A stretch of DNA of 11,054 bases from Amoeboradix gromovi (Eukaryota; Sanchytriomycota; Sanchytriomycetes; Sanchytriales; Sanchytriaceae), in NCBI GenBank assembly GCA_018985225.1, contig JADGIF010000319.1:1-11054 (forward strand). The letters run 5' to 3'. Below the pieces are notes generated by a model. The model was given only the letters and a program-made list of their open reading frames with translations. It was not told the DNA's origin and made no database searches. Made by a program: the position numbers and the translations under genes. How positions within the stretch are numbered: the stretch's first letter is position 1; every line of letters begins with the position of its first letter. This document shows, one piece after another, positions 7,534 through 11,054 of the stretch.

Positions 7534-7544
7534 GAGCCAATCAG
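7534..7544 (-). promoter_or_regulatory. CCAAT box (NF-Y/HAP-type) upstream of the LRR gene
   Basis: The plus strand reads GAGCCAATCAG, which fits the RRCCAATSRG consensus of the heterotrimeric NF-Y/HAP factor. It lies 65-75 bp upstream of the LRR ATG at 7469, the usual distance; the factor binds in either orientation. Confidence 0.4.
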
Positions 7545-7567
7545 CTCTCGATTTTAATTCAATAAAA

Positions 7568-7600
7568 CAAATGGGACATCAAATATAAAAACTAGACTAA
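7568..7600 (-). repeat. 33-bp inverted repeat, copy 2
   Basis: Reverse complement of 130-162 at 31 of 33 positions (differences G/A and C/T). It ends 98 bp upstream of the LRR ATG. The 13-bp palindrome lies 7 bp away on the opposite side compared with copy 1. Confidence 0.75.
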
Positions 7601-7607
7601 ATTCGCG

Positions 7608-7620
7608 ATAAATGATTTAT
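7608..7620. repeat. 13-bp palindrome next to inverted-repeat copy 2
   Basis: ATAAATGATTTAT, identical to 171-183. Confidence 0.55.
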
Positions 7621-7828
7621 CCAAGAAAACAATCGAGCTTTCCCATTCTGAAAAATGTCAATTTTAAAAAAATCACTAGAAGACACAGCGTACGCTCTCT
7701 ACGCTTAGGAAATCTTCCAATAATGGAAGGATAAGGTACATTTATGTGTGCCACTATGTGGTTTGGAATCAAGTATAGCATGTTGAATTAACCCAGTGTG
7801 ACGCAGAAAACAAAAATTGTTAAGTGTT

Positions 7829-8407
7829 CTATTTATTTTGTAATTCTTCGCAGTAGGCGTTGATCTCCCGTATTGGCAGGCCCATCACAGCCTCTTCGTA
7901 ATCGTTTTTCACGATAAATGGTTTCATTAATTCGTCTTCCACAATTAAAGCACCTGCACACCATAAACAATCTCCTTTCTCAACCAATCCGTCAATAACT
8001 TCTGAGGTAATTTTCTTGTCATTTCTAAATTCCTGTACCGATTCGACATTGCATTGCTTCAGTTCTCCAGTTTTTGTATTTTTGACTACTAAGCCCGAGA
8101 TACATCTTGCCGGATACGTGTTGTATAAGTTTATAAAATATCTTGCCTCCTCCTGAGACTCTGGTTTTTCGAGGATCTTGTTATTTACCATTACAACCTG
8201 ATCTAAACAGATTACAATGCTATTACGGCATTTGTGTTCAATAGCTTTTATCTTCTCGTTTGCAATTTTCAAAGTTAATTCTAGCGGATCTTCATGTCTT
8301 ATCGCTTTTTCATCAATATCAGGTGAAATGGTTGTGAAATCCATGTATCTTGCTAGAATTTCCCTTCTACTCTTCGATGAACTACCGAGTACAATTGGAA
8401 GCGGCAT
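7829..8407 (-). CDS. Maf-family nucleoside triphosphate pyrophosphatase
   Basis: A 192-residue Maf/HAM1-fold protein that hydrolyses (modified or non-canonical) nucleoside triphosphates to monophosphate and pyrophosphate, keeping the nucleotide pool clean. Motifs: phosphate-binding GSSSKSRREIL (residues 8-18), DIDEKAIR (30-37), the catalytic LDQVV (68-72), ILEKPES with the substrate Lys (78-84), EEARYFINLY, and C-terminal VMGLPIREI. The DQVV plus VMGLP combination and the KNTKTG loop resemble the eukaryotic group found in plants and protists more than bacterial YhdE or YceF, so the preferred base cannot be read from the sequence. Length is normal. The last codons are AAT AAA TAG, so a poly(A)-type AATAAA directly precedes the stop. 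The gene follows Cdt1 on the same strand with a 52-bp gap, too short for a large promoter. Confidence 0.93.
   Translation of the reverse strand: MPLPIVLGSSSKSRREILARYMDFTTISPDIDEKAIRHEDPLELTLKIANEKIKAIEHKCRNSIVICLDQVVMVNNKILEKPESQEEARYFINLYNTYPARCISGLVVKNTKTGELKQCNVESVQEFRNDKKITSEVIDGLVEKGDCLWCAGALIVEDELMKPFIVKNDYEEAVMGLPIREINAYCEELQNK
7832..7837 (-). terminator. AATAAA overlapping the end of the Maf gene
   Basis: The final Asn-Lys codons of Maf spell AATAAA on the minus strand, immediately before the TAG at 7831-7829. It continues the pattern of poly(A)-type hexamers at stop codons in this window. Confidence 0.35.
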
Positions 8408-8451
8408 GTTTCAAGTCAATTTCTTCAATGAAATTATGAGAAGTAGAAATA

Positions 8452-8461
8452 TAAATTTATT
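8452..8461 (-). terminator. AATAAATTTA overlapping the Cdt1 stop codon
   Basis: On the minus strand the Cdt1 TAA (8462-8460) shares bases with AATAAATTTA, the first ten bases of the element found after three other stops. Confidence 0.5.
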
Positions 8462-9491
8462 ATTCAGTAGAATGATTCAAAACATGCTTTGAATCCTCTA
8501 CGCATTCAATTTTCTGAAGTTGCGGTGCATTCAAATTCGTAGTTTTTAATTCTTTATCAGACAGTATCTGTTTATGAAATATCTTGGATGCGGTCTCCGG
8601 AATGCATCTAATATATCTCTTGTGATCCTTCCAAGTGTAGCATTTAAAATACTCGGATTTTCCAATGTTCATGAAATGTCTAGCAAGTTTACCTACTCCT
8701 TCTGATATGTCTTTAAACGGGAACTTGTGAGCTTTTTCAATAGATTCGCACAACAAATCACAATTTGCTTGTACTCGACGGTCGGATATAAATTTAGTAG
8801 TTATAATATCCATCAACAAACTTAGGAACGGGTCCAGGTAAATTTCAGTAGGGGATTCCGCTTGCTGCAGATGAGACACATCACAATGTTTAAGTGCTGT
8901 ATCTCTCTCTTTTTTACGCTGTAAAACACGACTCTTTAAAGCAGCAATTCTTTCCTTTGCAGTGAGTTTAACAGGCGATTCAGTACAGTCAGATGTGACT
9001 GGACTAGCGCCTTGGGTACCGGCTGATCTCTTCCTCATCAAGACATCCAATGGGCTGTGAACTCGAGGAATAATTTTAGACTGTAACCTGATCTTTTTCA
9101 ATGGATTCTCTTTGATCAACACACCAAAGTTGCCACTTAGCACAGCACCCAAACTCTGAACTAAGTCCTTGTTTTTTAAAACTGTAGCAATCTTGGATTT
9201 ACGCCCTAAGATATCGGAAACCTTTTTTTGATCCGTTGGCAAATGGAACACAAGTTTATCAGTAAGTTCATAAAATTCGCCATGCTCGTTTATCAGTTTA
9301 ATTATGCTGTAAATTTGATCTCTATCAATGTTGACCCTACACATCATTTCCAGTCGCTCACGAATTCTATCGAAGGACGCAACTTGTTTGGTAAAGTATA
9401 AGATTGAATCTAGCGATGCCATGAGCCTTTTAACATGGTCTACCGTGGATTCAGGATCAATTTGTTCCAGCTTCCGTTTACCCAAGATCAT
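8460..9491 (-). CDS. CDT1: Cdt1-like DNA replication licensing factor
   Basis: A 343-residue protein from the ATG at 9491; the frame is open a little further but only with TTG. Cdt1 loads the MCM2-7 helicase onto origins with ORC and Cdc6. Residues about 20-90 resemble the central winged helix (LDSILYFTKQVASFDRIRER followed by RDQIYSIIKLI and a beta pair ending LVFHLP). A linker holds AKERIAALKSRVLQRKKER (178-196), comparable to the LLERIRAKE segment of animal Cdt1. Residues about 217-300 match the C-terminal MCM-binding winged helix: LDPFLSLLMDIITTKFISDR, then CDLLCESIEKA, GVGKLARHFMNIG and a closing YTWKDHKRYIRCI. SPVK at 172-175 is a full CDK consensus and RKL near residue 7 could be a cyclin-docking RxL, hinting at cell-cycle control. 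No PCNA degron is visible at the N-terminus. The assignment is from recalled family pattern, not alignment. Confidence 0.75.
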   Translation of the reverse strand: MILGKRKLEQIDPESTVDHVKRLMASLDSILYFTKQVASFDRIRERLEMMCRVNIDRDQIYSIIKLINEHGEFYELTDKLVFHLPTDQKKVSDILGRKSKIATVLKNKDLVQSLGAVLSGNFGVLIKENPLKKIRLQSKIIPRVHSPLDVLMRKRSAGTQGASPVTSDCTESPVKLTAKERIAALKSRVLQRKKERDTALKHCDVSHLQQAESPTEIYLDPFLSLLMDIITTKFISDRRVQANCDLLCESIEKAHKFPFKDISEGVGKLARHFMNIGKSEYFKCYTWKDHKRYIRCIPETASKIFHKQILSDKELKTTNLNAPQLQKIECVEDSKHVLNHSTE

Positions 9492-9719
9492 GTGTTTGAA
9501 AAACAAATTTTTTAGAATTACTATTAATGAAGTTTAAGTATCGGAACTATAATCGCGGCTGCTTTATCAGTGTGGTGAGGAAATTTGATTAGTTTGGTAG
9601 ATCACTTAAGATACTCAATATCTTTGAAGATTGTTGTAAATGTACTCTCATTAAGACTCATGGTTACTTCACAGTTAGAAAGCTGGCGTAACCTTGACGT
9701 CTAAGAGAACACTTAGTAT

Positions 9720-9739
9720 AATTATAAATTTTTATAATT
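9720..9739. repeat. 20-bp AT-rich palindrome
   Basis: AATTATAAA and TTTATAATT are perfect 9-bp arms with a TT centre. It lies about 230 bp upstream of Cdt1 and just beyond the last coding-like stretch on the minus strand. The rest of 9492-9759 shows no gene. Confidence 0.4.
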
Positions 9740-9759
9740 CCATTACAGTTTAATCATTA

Positions 9760-10369
9760 TTTAGAAATTCTTAACTCAGAGTTGCAAGCGCTAATACATG
9801 AAGCTTCCAAATGACTCTTTATGTTTTCAAAAGCCTTATTATGATTTCAAACTTTTAAGTTGAAGCAGTCCGTCTGCGGATCGTTATTGAGTTGGTTGGT
9901 AGTGTGCTGGAAGTCATCATACAAGAACGAAACGTGAATTGGCTAGAACAAATTTTCTATTTATCTTCGCAATTGAGCTTTTAAGTGGAGAGTAGCGCAC
10001 AATTCTTGTTGTTTTTCGATTTCTGCAACTGATTTGGGCAGTCTATCCCCATCAGTGATCAAACTGTAAGGGCCTTTCTCAAGCTGATTAGACTTAAATC
10101 TTACGATCCATTTTCTTATCCATCTGACCCACTTTCTTGTTCTCAGAGCTCGTTTATTCTGTTAAACTATTAAAAATATAAATCAGTGTATACATTAAGT
10201 TACTTGTAATTTCTTAATTCACCAAGTTGGAGTTTCCAAGTTCAATATTCAGTAACTTCATAATCTTATCATCTTGACTACCAGAACCTAACTCTTGGTT
10301 TTCCAAGACACAGAGAACCTTATTAAGAGCATGAACACAGTTTAGGCTGGATAACCCAAAGAAGCTACA
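9760..10369 (-). pseudogene. Coding-like relic: minus-strand frames broken by stops
   Basis: One frame from 10161 to 9760 spans 134 codons with only three stops (TAA 9963-9961, TAG 9945-9943, TGA 9849-9847). Its pieces read like protein: RTRKWVRWIRKWIVRF, EKGPYSLITDGDRLPKSVAE and QQELCATLHLKA (66 codons), FLYDDFQHTTNQLNNDPQTD (31), NKAFENIKSHLEASC (29). Upstream, another frame, 10369-10217, is open for 51 codons (NKVLCVLENQELGSGSQDDK, IMKLLNIELGNSNLVN), and 10510-10406 for 35 more in the same frame as that. I do not recognise the family. The TGA could lie in an 18-nt GT-AG intron (9852-9835), but the TAA/TAG pair has no nearby GT, so decay is the simpler reading. A fast-evolving intron-rich gene is the alternative. 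Confidence 0.33.
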
Positions 10370-10510
10370 CTACTGCAAATTTACCATTCTTCATAAATTT
10401 GTCTACATTATATTTAAATCTAGAAGACCGAACAAAGAATTTGCCACAGTGGTCTCCAAACAATGGTAGCAATAAATATATTTCATACTGTTTACTACAT
10501 AAGCAGGATA

Positions 10511-11054
10511 CTACTCATAAACTTAATCAGTTTATCTTCGGTATCTACAAAACAATCGATTTCGTGCTTAGCGTAATTTGTGCTACCTTAACTCTGATAA
10601 AAATTTAATTACCGTCTAGTTACTTTTAAATGAAAGGCAAATGAAATTCATACAGAATACGTATTTTTAACATGCTATTTCAATGACGCTTAAGCAATCA
10701 CCATGCTAATCTAATTTCAAAAAGGTTGTAAATACAATAAGCCCTTAAGTTGCTGAGTACTTGCTGAATACTGGCTAAGGACTACGTTGATAGAGAAGAA
10801 ATGACACAAATTATTTTTCCTAATTCCTAGGTGACGGAACCCACACAAAATCAATGTATTTTTTAATTTGAGTACCCAAAAAGTTTACCGTTGGCGTGAA
10901 AGTGAAAAGACAAAAAATAAACAACTCTCAATATCATAGGACTTCTTTTTATTGGTACTGGTATTTTGTCACCATTCAACACTTTGCAGATCTACGACTT
11001 AGCAATTTTATCGCATCAGAATATGCGAAATGAAAAGAACTCAAAGTTCATAGA
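10511..11054. other. Region without a supportable gene
   Basis: No ATG-started frame of useful length on either strand. Short open stretches on the minus strand look vaguely protein-like, for example VLNGDKIPVPIKRSPMILRV near 10990-10930 and SLASIQQVLSNLRAY near 10780, broken by many stops; they may belong to the same relic. A degenerate 11-bp tandem repeat lies at 10750-10782. No tRNA, snRNA or rRNA signature was seen. Confidence 0.4.
10750..10782 (+). repeat. Degenerate 11-bp tandem repeat, three units
   Basis: TTGCTGAGTAC, TTGCTGAATAC and TGGCTAAGGAC follow each other without gaps; the first two differ at one base, the third at four from the second. No function is apparent. Confidence 0.4.

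Larger units (their letters stand above)
7554..7781 (-). pseudogene. Possible small ORF or relic between Maf and LRR genes
   Basis: An ATG at 7781 opens 54 codons to TAA 7617-7619 (MLYLIPNHIVAHINVPYPSI; RFPKRRERTLCLLVIFLKLT). The same frame then continues for 20 more codons, through the inverted repeat (FSLVFIFDVPFVLLN), to TAA 7554-7556. The peptide is basic and then hydrophobic; no family is recognised. It starts 47 bp after the Maf stop. The rest of the 359-bp gap 7470-7828 holds the CCAAT box, the repeat and a small CTTCCA-ATAA-TGGAAG hairpin near 7713-7728. It may be chance in AT-rich DNA, a small membrane peptide gene, or the remnant of a paralogue of the gene ending at 138. Confidence 0.25.

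Noticed and set aside
9492-9506. Five-codon extension of Cdt1
   Set aside because: It depends on a TTG start; the ATG at 9491 is the first in frame after an upstream TAA.
10300-10345. U6-like ACAGAGA segment
   Set aside because: Only ACAGAGAA is shared; the GATTAGCATGG that follows in U6 and the rest of the RNA are absent.
9960-10520. Genetic code change (stop codons read as amino acids) to explain the broken minus-strand frames
   Set aside because: All intact genes here end at TAA, TAG or TGA at the expected length, so the three codons act as stops in this genome.
10399-10608. Plus-strand open frame of 69 codons
   Set aside because: It starts at TTG, contains no Met at all, has no recognisable motif and lies opposite protein-like minus-strand stretches. 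Length alone is not enough in AT-rich DNA.

Overview
The window looks like a compact nuclear genome of a unicellular eukaryote, probably fungal or fungus-related (low confidence on lineage). Reasons: the genes include Cdt1 (eukaryotic replication licensing) and an Rrg7/Mrr-type nuclease known from fungal mitochondria; neighbouring genes lie 19-53 bp apart; poly(A)-type hexamers sit on or next to the stop codons; base composition is AT-rich; TAA, TAG and TGA all act as stops; and one gene carries a 19-nt GT-AG intron.

Layout, left to right. 1-138: 3' end of an unidentified plus-strand gene. 224-679 (+): Rrg7/Mrr-like PD-(D/E)XK nuclease. 755-3860 (+): large double-FtsX membrane protein whose last exon follows a 19-nt intron at 3646-3664. 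3889-4743 (-): 3-hydroxyisobutyrate dehydrogenase, convergent with FtsX. 4971-5357 (-): uncertain small gene or relic with one in-frame TAG. 5363-6721 (+): coiled-coil protein of unknown function. 6741-7469 (-): leucine-rich-repeat protein with a C-terminal Cys motif, convergent with the coiled-coil gene. 7829-8407 (-): Maf-family nucleotide pyrophosphatase. 8460-9491 (-): Cdt1-like licensing factor. 9492-11054: about 1.5 kb without an intact gene, but with minus-strand coding-like stretches broken by stops, probably a decayed gene.

The genes do not form a pathway; they are a mixed set of housekeeping functions (valine catabolism, nucleotide-pool sanitation, DNA replication licensing, organelle DNA maintenance, membrane transport). 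The strongest signals beyond the genes are the very short intron, a palindromic 12-mer (AATAAATTTACT and its complement) that ends three gene neighbourhoods and serves both strands of two convergent pairs, and a 33-bp inverted repeat (31/33 identical) near the two ends of the first 7.6 kb. I found no tRNA, rRNA, CRISPR array or intact mobile element.
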